Assembly: GCA_965153455.1 (NCBI GenBank) | Contig: OZ234495.1 | Span: 24,610,875-24,674,874, forward strand | Reading direction: 5' to 3' | Length of the DNA stretch: 64,000 bases | Source: Sphagnum compactum | Taxonomy: Eukaryota; Bryophyta; Sphagnopsida; Sphagnales | Shown here: positions 33,600 to 45,839 of the stretch, piece after piece | Layout of the letters: each line of letters starts with the position of its first letter | Position numbering within the stretch: position 1 is the stretch's first letter | Position numbers and translations under genes: made by a program | Notes under the pieces: model-generated | Databases searched by the model: none | Told to the model about the DNA's origin: nothing | The model's input: only the letters and a program-made list of their open reading frames with translations

Positions 33600-36500
33600 T
33601 TTCTTAATCACAATTTTAAAAATATATTTAACTTGCATCTTTCTCTTGCAAATATTATTTTCATATTTATTTATATTTCAAATATTTGTATTTGCTTAGT
33701 CACCATGTAAAAAGTTTTTAAAGGAAATTTAGTCTTGTTAATTCTTAAATTTTTGATGTTTTGCCGGTGAATTTCATGAATTTTGTGGCATAATTCATTT
33801 TTAAACGTGTTTTTTCAATATCTCTTTCTTTAGCATAATGGATTTCACCGACCTTGCTTGTAACCATCTCATTGTATCATATCTTTTAGAAATAACTATA
33901 ACTATATTTGTCATTCATGATAATGAATGTTGCTACTAACATTGGACTGTTGTACCTATGCGTAATAGAAAGTGATGTTGTTGAATAAACATTTTTCTTT
34001 TAATTTTTGTACACTTGGAGGGTGAAAATTTGATTTCCACAAAACTCACATCAAGATGTTAATACATATAGAAACATTGGGCCAAGGGTTCATAATTGTC
34101 TCCCAATATTGATTCTATCCATTTTTTAGTCTTTCTGACAAGACGAGGCCATCATGTTTAGAGTTTATTAGTAACTTGTGGCTTAGTCAAAAGGCTTTTC
34201 CTATGGTAGTCATATTTATTCGCTAATTTAACCTCTTAACTACAAAATTTGTGCTTCCATTTTGTTTTGTGTTTTGAAATTCCTAGATTTACAAGTGAAT
34301 ACATTTGATAACATAGAAAATCTAAATAACTTCATTATGTTAAAATTAAAATAGTTGTGTTTTAACATTGGAAAGAAACTATTGTAAGAGGAGTTGGAGC
34401 TAGGGTGAGGGTGAGAGTTACTTTGGGAAGACTTATTGGTTTGTTTAAATTGAGTTGAAAAACCTTTGTAGGTGAAAAAAAGTGGTTTGTGATGGTTTTT
34501 CATTGGTTAACCTTTCACAAATTGAACCCAAAATAGGCCACATCTTTGGGTTTGGAGTAAAACAAATGGTGACATTGAAACAAAACCCATGCAAAAGGTT
34601 TGTTGATAACAAAAGCTTGAAAGATTTTGGCCGATCGTAAAGGACTTCAAGTTCACTTACATCAAAAGCTTATGGGAGGAGGTGTGGTGCCAACTACATC
34701 AAGTCATTTCATGCAAAGTTTGTTTGTTCCAAGTTGGTGAACATGTTGTAGTCGACCTGCAATTTGCTTGTCAACATCACCAAGTAGGTTGCATGACCTA
34801 CCACCGCTGTCATCATGCTTGTCACATGCCATCACTATCATTGTTGTAGGTTGGGGTGAATGCAATTGCTATAGGTCAAAATAGATCATGAAGATTGAAC
34901 TTTAATCACCATTGCAATTGTGTTGCAAGCTTTGGCAAAGAAGAAGGTTGTGGTGATGTTGGTGGTGCCTTGGTGTCCAAGGTTTCTTTTGAATTTCAAA
35001 ATTGATGGGAGGTTTGTAAATTTTGGTAGTCAAACTTCAATTAGTTTGGTTCTTGTGGGGGGAAATTTTCATCAACATGAACATCTTTCATCCATAATGT
35101 GGATGACATAGAACAATTGGATCAAACAAATTTGACCATGTGAACTTGGTGAATGAACAAGGTTTAATGATCATACATATTTTAAAGTGGAAAATTTGTG
35201 TGGAACAACTGGACATGGATCAACATATAAAATTCATGACGTGATATTATTTAATATCAATCTATGATTTTCACACTAATTAATCTTTTAATCAACATTT
35301 AATTTCATTTGTGTTCATGTTTTCATTTGTGAGTTTGTTATTTTTTATGGTGTTGGGTGCCAATCTCATTGAATGAAACTACACTCGTGATGCAATCTCA
35401 TTGTCATGGATCATGTAGCAATGTTAAGGATCTATTATTTGCAATGAAATATTTTATTTAACTTTGTTTATCATAATGGATGAAATATTCATCCATGAAC
35501 ATCCACTTGTCATCCATAATTGCTGAAATTCATCGATCACCATTCACTTTGCTTTCATAATAATTATTTAAAAAGGTGTCAACAAAGGTGCCTATAACAT
35601 AATCATATGAAGTTTTAATGGAAGTTTATATGAAAAACTTATTGAACTAGGGACCCAATTGAAGATAAATAAAGGTATGTCACTTCAATTATGTTTAATA
35701 TGTTCAACACAAGTTTAAAATATGATATTATGTTTTAACTTGTTTATCTTATTTCACATTTCAAAATTTTCATTATTTAAATATAACCTTATTTGAGTAC
35801 TAGTTTTGCATTTTAAAAAATATATTTTGTTTTGTGATTGGACTTAAGTTTTTTTTTTTTTTTTTTTTTGGGGGGTTAGATCACTCCTAAAAAATGTGGA
35901 TGGATTCATTAAACATTTCATTGCCATTAGGGTGAAATTGGGACAATTCATCTAGTTGAAATGACAACATCAATTGTGAATGGAACCGATTAACAAATAT
36001 GAAGTTATTTTGCCAACTAAATGATACATGGCAATGAAATCTAGTCCCAAATACATGTGTCAATAATTCACCAATTAGTTAATGCAAGGTCTTATATATA
36101 TCTTCTTCCATTAATATATATGCATATATACATTGTATGCATATGTATATGCACCAAAATGGGCGAGAATCTTGTGCCCTACATCCCATGTTTTTGGAAC
36201 CTACTTGAATTTGTGACCTACCTTTTATGTATACACGCACACACATTTGCATACATATACATCAACATGTTCAATTTGAAACCCAATACATGATGGCCAC
36301 AAAGCCAAAGCCTTAACCGTCAAACCAAATTACAGCTTGGTATTAATAATGGTCAACAAGCTTATTTCACATGTTTGATTCAAACATTTTTGAAAACTCA
36401 AAACTTTAACACATGGTTTTTCTTTCACATATTTTGCTCAAATCAAGTAAATCAAAACTTGTTATTTATTTTTTTCCAAAAATCTATGCGATAGAATAAT

Positions 36501-39500
36501 TAGATTCCATACAATTGCAAATAAGTTTAAAAGCATTTGAAGGTCAAGTATGTTTCACAAATCTATTATATTATCGCATTATGAATTGTTTTCCTTGAAT
36601 TGACATATATATTTTTTGAAAGGTATTTTGATTCGATGTAAATTCAAGGCCCTCTCGATAAATTTGACAAGCTTTACTTCAATTATTCAATAGATTTAAT
36701 AATTGTAATTTATGATTAGAATATTTGAATTATTCGCCTTTTAAACCATGTGTTTTTAGTTAATAGTTGGAATGAAACACTTACTAACTACATTTACAAG
36801 GTTGCTTGCTTGCAATTCGAACTGGATAAACTCAACAATGAGTTTTAACAAATTTGGGTCTACACTTGGCTCCACCTTGTATGGGCCCTTATTCCGGTAA
36901 AGCCCATGGCTTTACCCTCCACAAGACAACCTGCACCAAAATTATTTTTAGGAACCTCCAAGGTTGGTTCCTTTTTATTAAGAGTTTTTTTTTCAAAACT
37001 TCTAGGTAAAGGTTTGGATTTTTTTTGGTTATACCAAAATCTTTGGTTAAGTTTAATTTTTTTCCCAAGCAAATAGGGTTCTTGGGTATTAGGGTTTTAA
37101 TTTTTTGACAAGGGGTTAATCTAGGTAATGGTTAGAGTTTAAGATTATCAATTTTAAATTATCAAAACAAATAAATTTGGTTCCTAGAACAAGACCTCTG
37201 ACTAGTATTCTTCAACTACTATTTCTTGTTTTAACAACCCAAGTTAAAGCTTCAAAAATGTTGATTGAAAACTTTACACTTGCACAAAGTGTAAATAAAT
37301 TTCATTATGGGATTTACACTTACACAGAGTGTAAGTCCTAAACCATTTACACACAACAGTAGTTTACATCAAACCTAAAAACACACATTATTATTATGAC
37401 CACTGAACCCTAAGAATTAAAACCTTGTTGGGAAAAAAAATTTAATCTTCAATAATTGTTCTAAGCAAAAAATGTAAAACACCAATTTAAGCGAATCCTA
37501 AGTTAAGGTTTATACATGATTATTGAGTCATGGGTTAGGTCAAGTTCACCTTACCCTTGCCTTCAACCCCCCAAGTATTACCATGAGTTTCGAAAAACCA
37601 CCTAACAATGATAATTACTAACTAAGGAAAATGTTGCCATTGAAACAAGCAATTTAGTTTGTTAGCTAACTAGTTAATGGGTATTGATAAATTTTATCTT
37701 TTTTCAATTGCACTCCCTCGAAATCATTGACATTTTGTTTTGGTTTTTCATCATATTAAGAATTAGAGTTATTCAATTCCATGCATTCTTATTTTTCAAT
37801 AAATTTATACGACCATGAAGATATCGACATTCAAAATCATTTGACCAAATGCGAAGCTAGATATAAACTTCTTGTGTGAACACAATTTTGAGCCACATTT
37901 CTTCAACCCATTGACCCTCATGGTCATGGTTTAAAGTCAATTGATTTCACAAGAGAGAGATAGAGGATTGGCTAATGCATTCATCAGGGGGCAAAAAATC
38001 CAACAAAAATCGATGGCTAGAACCATCACACAGAAGGCAAAAGAGAAGGCCAAAAAAAGGCCAAAAGTCGTGCAACTCACAAGCACCAAAGAAAGGAAAG
38101 AGCTAGTCCCTCTCATGGTAGGAAGTTATTTCACCCACAACCCTTCTAATTTTGCCTGCATGCAATTCATGAGATCTAATAATGATAGGAGGTCTAGAAC
38201 AAGCATTTCCCGCCAATGCAATCTTTTTCTCTATACCAAAAGCTAAAGCACACTAAAAGGCAATACTAACACGTTGCCTAAAAAACTAAATGTAAAAAGA
38301 TAAAGGTGGAAATGTCGAAAAATATAACGTCCTATTTATGTGTTTGCCTGTTCCCACAATTTCTTCAATTCTTTCCTTTTGTAGCCTTTGTAGAAATGAC
38401 ATTCTTCCAAGATCTAGAAAGAATTTAACAATTTTTTTGACTCCATATATGTTTTAATTTACCCAAGTTTTGATCAAGGATTTTATATTTGTAATAAAAT
38501 GCATTGAATATTTTTTTTCATTTGCATGTAAACTTTTTTGGAGTTTTTATTTGTATTAAATTCAACACAAACAAATTTGACATCAAATCATTTTTCATTG
38601 ATTGCATTTACTCAAATGTGTGTCATATGTAACGTGACAATGCATGTGTGATGGCATTGTGGTCATGTGAAATATGATTCCACCATTTTCACTAGAATGA
38701 CATAATAGTGAAATGGAATCATCCAATGCACCCATGTTTCATTGTAGTGTATATGTGTAAATGTATCTCCAAACCATTTGATCATAAGACCATTGTCATG
38801 AGAGGAATTTAACCTTTACATCCATGCCTACACATGCCAAGATTTTAACCAAGACATCAAACTATATCATGTGATCAAAATTTGTTACTATATTAAAATA
38901 AACAAGTCGATAGAAACCCTTTAGACATCCAAACTTCAAAATGTATTTCCTTTCACATTTCTAAATTCTTGATCATTTTTTTAATGGAAAAATTCAAACA
39001 ATTTTAAAAAGGAGCTCTTTAAAAGGCCAGAGTGAACCAATACCCACAAGTGCAACATGAAAGATGGATGCCAAGTGATCACAAAACAATTTTCTATTGG
39101 GTTTCAGCAAAGGATGCTAACCACCATGGTCAGCTATGTTTTACAAACTAAACTTGTAGTCATTTCTTCAAACCGTTTATGTCAAGGAAAAGAATATCGT
39201 ATAGGAATTTCAAGGTGTTTTTAAAAAAAAATGCTTGTGTAGAATCAAATGAATAACATGACAATAGTTGACTAAAACTTATGTTTCCATAACTCTTTTT
39301 TTTCAAATGAAATTTGTTTATAAAAATATTTTAAACATAATTTATTATTATTATTATTTGGTACTCTTGTGAATGATTAAATTCACATATTGTTCCACTC
39401 CAAGATTTTTATTTTGTCCAAAGTTATTTTCTATTCCACATTTGTACCATTTAATCAAATCAATTGATTTTTTTCATAAAAATAAGTTGTCTTGTTTTGG

Positions 39501-41253
39501 TCAAATTTCAACACAAATATATTCTAATTAGCAAAACCTTATTGAGTGCCTATTAATTATATCCATATAATTGAAATAATTTTGTATGTCTATGTTGTTT
39601 AAATTTGTTTGATCTTACTTCTTCCAAGCCCTATTATTTCACTCCTTTCCCTTACTCACCTATATGAATATATGAAAAGGCAAATTAATTCGTGCATTTT
39701 GATGTCCATGTTAAGAAAATGAAGAGGGAGATGTAGATCAGGTACAAACCTTCTTACCCAAAGGTAACTTTAAAAAGAAAAATTGGACAAATTCTAGACA
39801 TAAATTACATGGTCAAAAAAATTGAACTCTTATGTAACGAAAGACTGATTTCACCCTTGTTAAGGTAGTACCCATATTTGGCATATTTGGGATTAGGGTT
39901 CTTCAAGGCCAATCAACCCAAGCATATAAAACAAATTAGTTGTCAAGAAAATTATCCATGAAGAGATAATTGTTTCATATTTGATTAAAGAAGATAATTA
40001 AAAATGAAATTTTTACAGGAATAAAAAGATGAAAATTTTATGGGTGGTAATTCATTTTGAATTGATGATTGCAAATTTTATGGTGTTTGATAGAAGTTCA
40101 TTTGATCTTATTTCTGTATTTCATTTTCATTAATGGGTTTACATTTTCATTACATTTATTAATGTTTTGGAATTGCAATAAATATTGTTTCTTTAGGCTT
40201 ATTTCTACACTCAACTTGGTTTGAGTTTAATATTTTAGGTTTGTTTATTGGAAAATAATGTCACTGGGCATTGTTGAGTCTTTGGGCGCTACAAATGCCA
40301 AAAAAGAAAAAGAAGAATTATTATTTCTTCAGTAAATATGTTAAATTTTTTTTATACTATTAAGAAAAGGAATAGATTGATCATTTTGGGAAGAAATGAA
40401 AGTCTGAATTCTAAAAATGTGATTAAATTCTAATTGAACATTGTTTTTAAAAAATTTACATGGATTTATTATTATTTTATTGATATAAACATACTTAATC
40501 AAGAAATTTGAAACAAAACAATTACATAGCCTTGCACCTTTTTTCAAACAAATTCAAAATTGACAAATTGCAAATGTGATCAAAGTACACATATTTGTGC
40601 CTCCATATGTATGTGACCAAAAATGTAAAACCCCCCCCTCGCCCCCCTTTCGTTGGGAACCGAAACTGAAGAGTTGAAAAGGCTACATACTGGAACTTAT
40701 CAAAAAAATCTGGCGATCCGGAAGATTTTTTCCTGAAATCTGGCAAATTTGGGCCATTTTTTTCCATGGAAAATCCTTTATATAAGTTGAAATCATAGTT
40801 CTCAGGTCAAAATTTGACAAAGTTTCACCAAAATTAAAAAAACAATGATTGTATATCCCAACCAATTCAACACATGTTCATTGAATAATTCATTAATTAA
40901 TTTTGAGGATTTCATTTCAGCAAATGAAATACATAGTCCCAAATATTCCATCAGATTCTTTATTTTCCTTCATTAAATTTTTTTTCTGAAAAAGATTTTA
41001 TTTTGAAAATTTCAACATTTCTGAAAATAATATAATTAGTGTGGAAATGGCCCAGGTACTAGGCTACCCTCCACTTCTGATCAGCAACCCTAAACCCTAA
41101 AAGAGCTGGGATTTGAATTTTCGTGTCTCTTTAACATGTTTGTGGTTGCCTGGGTTTTGAGTGTTTGGAGCAGATCATCTTCACAAAATGTGCTAGGTAA
41201 TGATCAGCTCAATGCCACTGGTTGAGCTCCTTAGGGGGCGGCTTAAGGAATTC
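33600..41253. other. Long AT-rich intergenic region
   Basis: No convincing gene in about 7.6 kb. Contents: a T22-G6 tract near 35850-35876, TATATA-rich microsatellite-like sequence near 36090-36145, two perfect hairpins (37273-37295 and 37318-37336), and a lysine-rich open frame at 37941-38246 that matches no family I know. Telomere-like AAACCCTAA words occur near 41090. Confidence 0.55.
37273..37336. repeat. Two adjacent perfect hairpins
   Basis: TTTACACTT (37273-37281), a 5-base loop, AAGTGTAAA (37287-37295): a 9-bp stem. Then ACTTACAC (37318-37325), a 3-base loop, GTGTAAGT (37329-37336): an 8-bp stem. The two stems share the ACTT/GTGTAA words. Confidence 0.8.
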
Positions 41254-41806
41254 GAGACGCCCTCTTTTCATCCATGAATAGAGCAGCAGCTATGACATTT
41301 TCATCCAAGAAGCAAGAGGGTGACGCACTATTGGGCCAATGAGAGCCGACTTTGCTACCTTGTGCTAACTAGTAGGTTGCTAATGGAACATGAGACACCC
41401 TCTTTTCATCCATGAATAGAGCAGCAGCTATGACATTTTCATCCAAGAAGCAAGAGGGTGGCACACTATTGGGCCAATGAGAGCCGACTTTGCTACCCTT
41501 GTGCTAACTAGTAGGTTGCTAATGGAACATGAGATGGCCTCTTTTCATCCATGAATAGAGCAGCAGCTATGACATTTTCATCCAAGAAGCAAGAGGGTGA
41601 CGCACTACTGGGCCAATGAGAGCTGACTTTGCTACCTTTTGCTAACTAGTAGGTTGCTAATGGAACATGAGATGCCCTCTTTTCATCCATGAATAGAGTG
41701 GCAGCTATGACATTTTCATCCCAGAAGCAAGAGGGTCACGCACTATTGGGCCAATGAGAGCCGACTTTGCTACCTTGTGCTAACTAGTAGGTTGCTAATG
41801 GAACAC
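41254..41806 (+). repeat. 138-bp tandem repeat, four copies
   Basis: Units begin GAGA(C/T)G(C/G)CCTCTTTTCATCC or close variants at 41254, 41391, 41531 and 41669. Each contains GCAGCAGCTATGACATTTTC, AAGCAAGAGGGT, GGGCCAATGAGAGC and GCTAACTAGTAGGTTGCTAA. Unit lengths are 137, 140, 138 and about 138. Divergence is only a few bases per unit, so the array is young. The GGGCCAATGAG word is a CCAAT-box match repeated four times upstream of the coding-like exon at 42034. Confidence 0.93.
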
Positions 41807-42033
41807 AGGTTATGGCATGTAACCCGTGACCTGATAGCCAATCAGAGGGTCGAGATTCTCATTACGCTCGGGAATGTGGGTAGGGTTCAGGGTGATATCC
41901 ATGCTTACACTAGATTGGAGTCAAGATTGCCATATTTGCAACAGGATGGAAGATGATCGAACATTGCCGTTTCTTTAGTGCAAGTGAGGGAGTTTTGTTG
42001 GCTAGGAATTTGACATGCTTGATACATAAATAA

Positions 42034-42420
42034 GAGCAACCAGCAATACATTGCTGTGATCTATGGGAATGTGATCTATGTGAAGCAGGCGGTGATGGAT
42101 ATGGTGACAACCCATGGGACTTGGTGGTAGGTGATCTATTCATATGGGTACAATGGGTTGACATGATGGGATTAATGCATGACATGTCATATATACGGAC
42201 CACAAAATGTTTGCCTGCAGAGAAAGACATTCCTGGGATCATGAATAGTTTCAAGAAGTTGAATGAAGATTTCATGCCATCAAGTTGGAGATTCGAGCTG
42301 GAAGACAAGAATTGCAATACTATGAGCTGCTGCTGGACAGACCATACTAGTGCCCATCCATATATTGATAAGCATATGGATGCCAAGTTTTCTATGAAGC
42401 AATCAATATTTGTTTGTTGA
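42034..42420 (+). CDS. Unidentified coding-like exon, Cys/Trp-rich
   Basis: A continuous frame of 129 codons begins after TAA at 42031 and ends at TGA 42418-42420. The peptide is well mixed and rich in Cys, Trp, Asp and Met: CDLWECDLCEAGGDGYGDNP, later LFIWVQWVDMMGLM and MPSSWRFELEDKNCN. Composition looks protein-like rather than random AT-rich translation. I do not recognise a family. It could be a terminal exon of a small or decayed gene, or a captured fragment; an upstream frame near 41940-42029 also looks coherent. Confidence 0.35.
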   Translation, partial: EQPAIHCCDLWECDLCEAGGDGYGDNPWDLVVGDLFIWVQWVDMMGLMHDMSYIRTTKCLPAEKDIPGIMNSFKKLNEDFMPSSWRFELEDKNCNTMSCCWTDHTSAHPYIDKHMDAKFSMKQSIFVC

Positions 42421-42671
42421 TTGGTCAAGACAGGTGCTAAAAATGGCAAATAGCTTAAAGCTTTTATTAGAATTTTATTTTTGGGAACCTTTGGGCTAAT
42501 GGTTTTGATTATTTATGTTGCATGAAACTCATTGTGGGTTGCAGGCAGCGACTGTAATTCATGCTGCCAGACCTGCTGCTCTATCACAAAGAGTGCATGA
42601 CGAGCAGTTTTAGGTTCTTGATTGGCACTATACTGGTGGAATATGCAGCATGAGATGACCCAAAGGGTGGT

Positions 42672-42862
42672 AGTGCTGCTGGATGTGTTGTTTGTTTGTA
42701 GCAGTAATGCATACACCCAAGTCTTGTGGAATTTCACCTCAAGGTAAGCAGAGTTTTGGTTGTTGGCAGTGCTGCTGGATGTGTTGTTCATTTGTGGCAG
42801 TAATGCATGCACCAAGTCTTGTGGAATTTCACCTCAAGGTAAGCAGAGTTTTGGTTGTTGTC
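42672..42862 (+). repeat. Tandem duplication, unit 96 bp
   Basis: Two copies starting AGTGCTGCTGGATGTGTTGTT at 42672 and 42768, each ending in AGGTAAGCAGAGTTTTGGTTG. The unit includes an AAG|GTAAG-like splice-donor word, so if transcribed the duplication would also duplicate a donor. Confidence 0.92.
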
Positions 42863-44439
42863 TTCGTGCCACTGATCAGGATTTACAACTCATGTAGCAT
42901 TATGGCTCTTCCTTGTCTACTTTCCGGATGGCCTGAACTATCTCCCACAAGTTCTGACTCAATCTCTCTTGTTGCATACAGGGTTTGGGTTTGGTTTTTT
43001 TCCCTTTGCAAGATCAACATATGAAATGTTGAATTTGTGGGGTTTTTCACAACATGCACCACCTACAGTTTCTCCTACAAGTTCTGCTCAATCTCTCTTG
43101 CCGTATAACTGTTTTGGTTTCATATTTCTCAGTAAGGGTTGAGGATTGCAAACAGTGTACTTCCCTCTAAGACAGATCGATCACACGATGTCAAGAGAGA
43201 GAGCAATAAGTGTCACAACCTCTAAATATTAGCCTGAAAAGCTGCTGGAGTTCATGAATTGTTGGATTGATCTGTTCTATGAACGTTGAAGCTGTAATTT
43301 TTGGTTGAAGCTGACAATTTAATTGAAGGAGGTGGGTCACATCTATTTCAGCTGTTTCCAGCCCAGATTTTTCTGCTTGCACTTCCGAGGGCCAGACTTT
43401 CTATTTGCAAGAATGCAGGAATCACTCCCAGTCAAAGTCTTTCATCATGGGCGAATGATGGGTATGTTGTAATGAGGCTCTGCTCATCAATTTCCGAGAT
43501 GAGATCTCTTCTACTCATGCCATAGTGATCTTTCTACCAATGTCAAGTGAACTTCAATGGGACTGATGATACGTCACATGGAATTCCTGTGTAACATTTC
43601 ATAGTTCCTTATCTCCACATTTGTGTCATTACAAATGGAGAGAATTGGATACATAAGTGCAACATTACTGGCTTTTAGTACATGCTTCTTTGTTCTTGTA
43701 TATTGAGAGTAATGAAAATACTATTCGACTTCTTTGATTCAGCAATCTTTGGCAGAGATTTCGGCCATAATCAAGCAAGTGATTTTCAACATAACAAAAC
43801 TAGATTGAGCTCATGCAAGACCAAGTAGGTGCTAGCTAAACACCATGATTGAGTCTTCTTCTTCCCTATGGCTTCCAAAAAAATGTGATTGAAACTCAAA
43901 ATGCAAATTTTGTATAATGGGCTTGGACAAAATTTTGGACAAATTCTTTTATAATTTGCCTACCCTTAAGATTGTTTTATGGAAGCTCAAAAGCTTCAAA
44001 TGATGCCAATCTTCCAACTTTAGAGCATAGAAGTGGGTAAGTCCCTAGGAGTGGGGCATTCTCAAAATAAGGCATTCTTTTCATTAACCCTTAAATGTCA
44101 CAATAGACTAGCCAACTGAACTACCCCATTACTACTCATACCTAGACCTCCTATCCAAATTTTGACATGCCTATGTTATAAGAGACATGTCATTCCTGCT
44201 CTTTTGTGCTTTTGATGTCTCATTTGTATCTCTCAAGCTTTGTTAAAGCTTTTTCTTTTACAATCAAGTTGCTTGAAAACTATAATACAAGATTGTCTTC
44301 CTTGGATTTTGTTGCAGATGCCATTGGATGTGCATCTTCGACCATTCACTTCTCTCTCATCCCAAATCCCAATGGAGCAATTGTTTTTGCACCACCTTCA
44401 TATGGATGCCTTCTATCTACCCTAGAGTTAAATTACATT
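42863..44439. other. Intergenic, no gene recognised
   Basis: The first 900 bases are less AT-rich than the surroundings and could be transcribed along with the exon at 42034, but no frame matches a known protein. The rest is AT-rich and empty. Confidence 0.4.
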
Positions 44440-44770
44440 CAATGAAATATGATAACTTGGTCAAATCTTCCAAAAACATGAAATTTTGAAGGATGCCTAT
44501 AATTAGTAGACTTACACTTTCAATGGTGGGGACTTTCCATTCTTTAACCAAACTTTTTTTTCTTTTAAATCAAAAGACTCAGCTTGAAAGCCCTTACAAC
44601 TCTACAAAGTAAAAAAAACAACATTTTAAATGACAATTGGGCAATTATGTGATTGCAACTCCCTTTTCCCACTTGGTTCCAACTTTAAAATGTTTTGGTC
44701 AAATGTTAATTAAAGGTTAAATGGAACCTTAAGCCTCCTTCATATGATGAGGGTTTTTGAGTAATAGGGA
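44440..44770 (+). mobile_element. Diverged relic of the element-2 LTR-like sequence
   Basis: Several ordered blocks match 17230-17540: CTTCCAAAAACA, CAATGGTGGGGACTTTTC-like, CCTTACAACTCTA, TTGGGCAATTATGTGATTGCAACTCCC and CACTTGG. In both places they come in the same order with similar spacing. Similarity is patchy, so this is an old solo LTR or fragment. Confidence 0.45.
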
Positions 44771-45487
44771 TGTTTTGGCCCCTCCTCACATAGTGTTCTC
44801 CTATTCTCTAAGCTTAAAAACTAAAAATCAAACCCATTTTGCATTCAAAATCCTGTAATCAAATTACATGGTTTTATCATCTTTCACAATTTTGTTTGAA
44901 CATGCCATAAAAGGTACAACCATTACAAGATGAGCCCTTCCTTCTTTGGTGAAAAAATCTCTCCACTTTTGGAAGAACCCCAAGTGGGGACAGAGAGACA
45001 AAACCCTTTTACTAATTTAGGTCCATAAAATGCAACAATGGAATGAAGTTTCATCTAATGGAATCCTTTTCTTCATCAAAGTTATTCCTAGAAAACAAAT
45101 AGTGTTAAAGTCCTCATCAAGGTGAGATGAATAATAAGAATCCATGTTTTTTATGAAGTGCCTACCATATATAAGCAATGTTGATTAAAATGGTTAAGGC
45201 TTCAATCAGTGTTGGACAGTTCTCAAGTTTTTTAAAAACCTGCTGGGTTTGGGTTTTAGAAAATTTTACAAAATTCGCCCTGGTTCTTTAATTTATTTTT
45301 AATTTAATTTTCAAGAGACCTAGGCAAGGTTTCAAAATTTTAAAAATATATATTTTCACTTAGGTTTCAAAATGTTAAGTTTTACATATTTCAAACCCCC
45401 CAATATTCAAAGGTAGTTTTCACAAATGAGCATTCAAGGAGGTGCAACTCATAAAACCATCAGTTTTGTGATAAACTAAATTTCATC

Positions 45488-45832
45488 ATGTCTTTATTTC
45501 TTGAATGCCTCCATGATGTTACATATATTTCCACTGCTCCTGCTTGTACAACTATTACAATCACTTTCGAACTTTATGCATTAAATGTTGAGTTTCAACA
45601 TTTCATATTAAGATTTAATAAAAATTCCTTACTTTGTGATATCACTGAAAGAAGGGATAGGGGGTCAAAGGAGGCATCTCTTTCCATTTTTCTTAAATGC
45701 TTCCACTATTACTACATATATTTTCACTACTCTTACTTGTACAAGTATTTAATTATTTTTGAACCTTGTGCATTAAATGTTGAATTTCAACATTTCAGTA
45801 TATTAAGGTATAGGAAAATTTCCTTAAAGTGA
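45488..45832 (+). repeat. Diverged tandem duplication, unit about 190 bp
   Basis: The stretch with TTCTTGAATGCCTCCA ... GCATTAAATGTTGAGTTTCA is repeated as TTCTTAAATGCTTCCA ... GCATTAAATGTTGAATTTCA about 190 bases later. An open frame spans both copies, but it has no family match and probably stays open because the repeat length keeps phase. Confidence 0.7.
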
Positions 45833-45839
45833 CGGTTGA

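Noticed and set aside
37941-38246. 101-aa Lys-rich ORF as a gene
   Set aside because: Composition-driven; no start context, splice partners or recognised motif.
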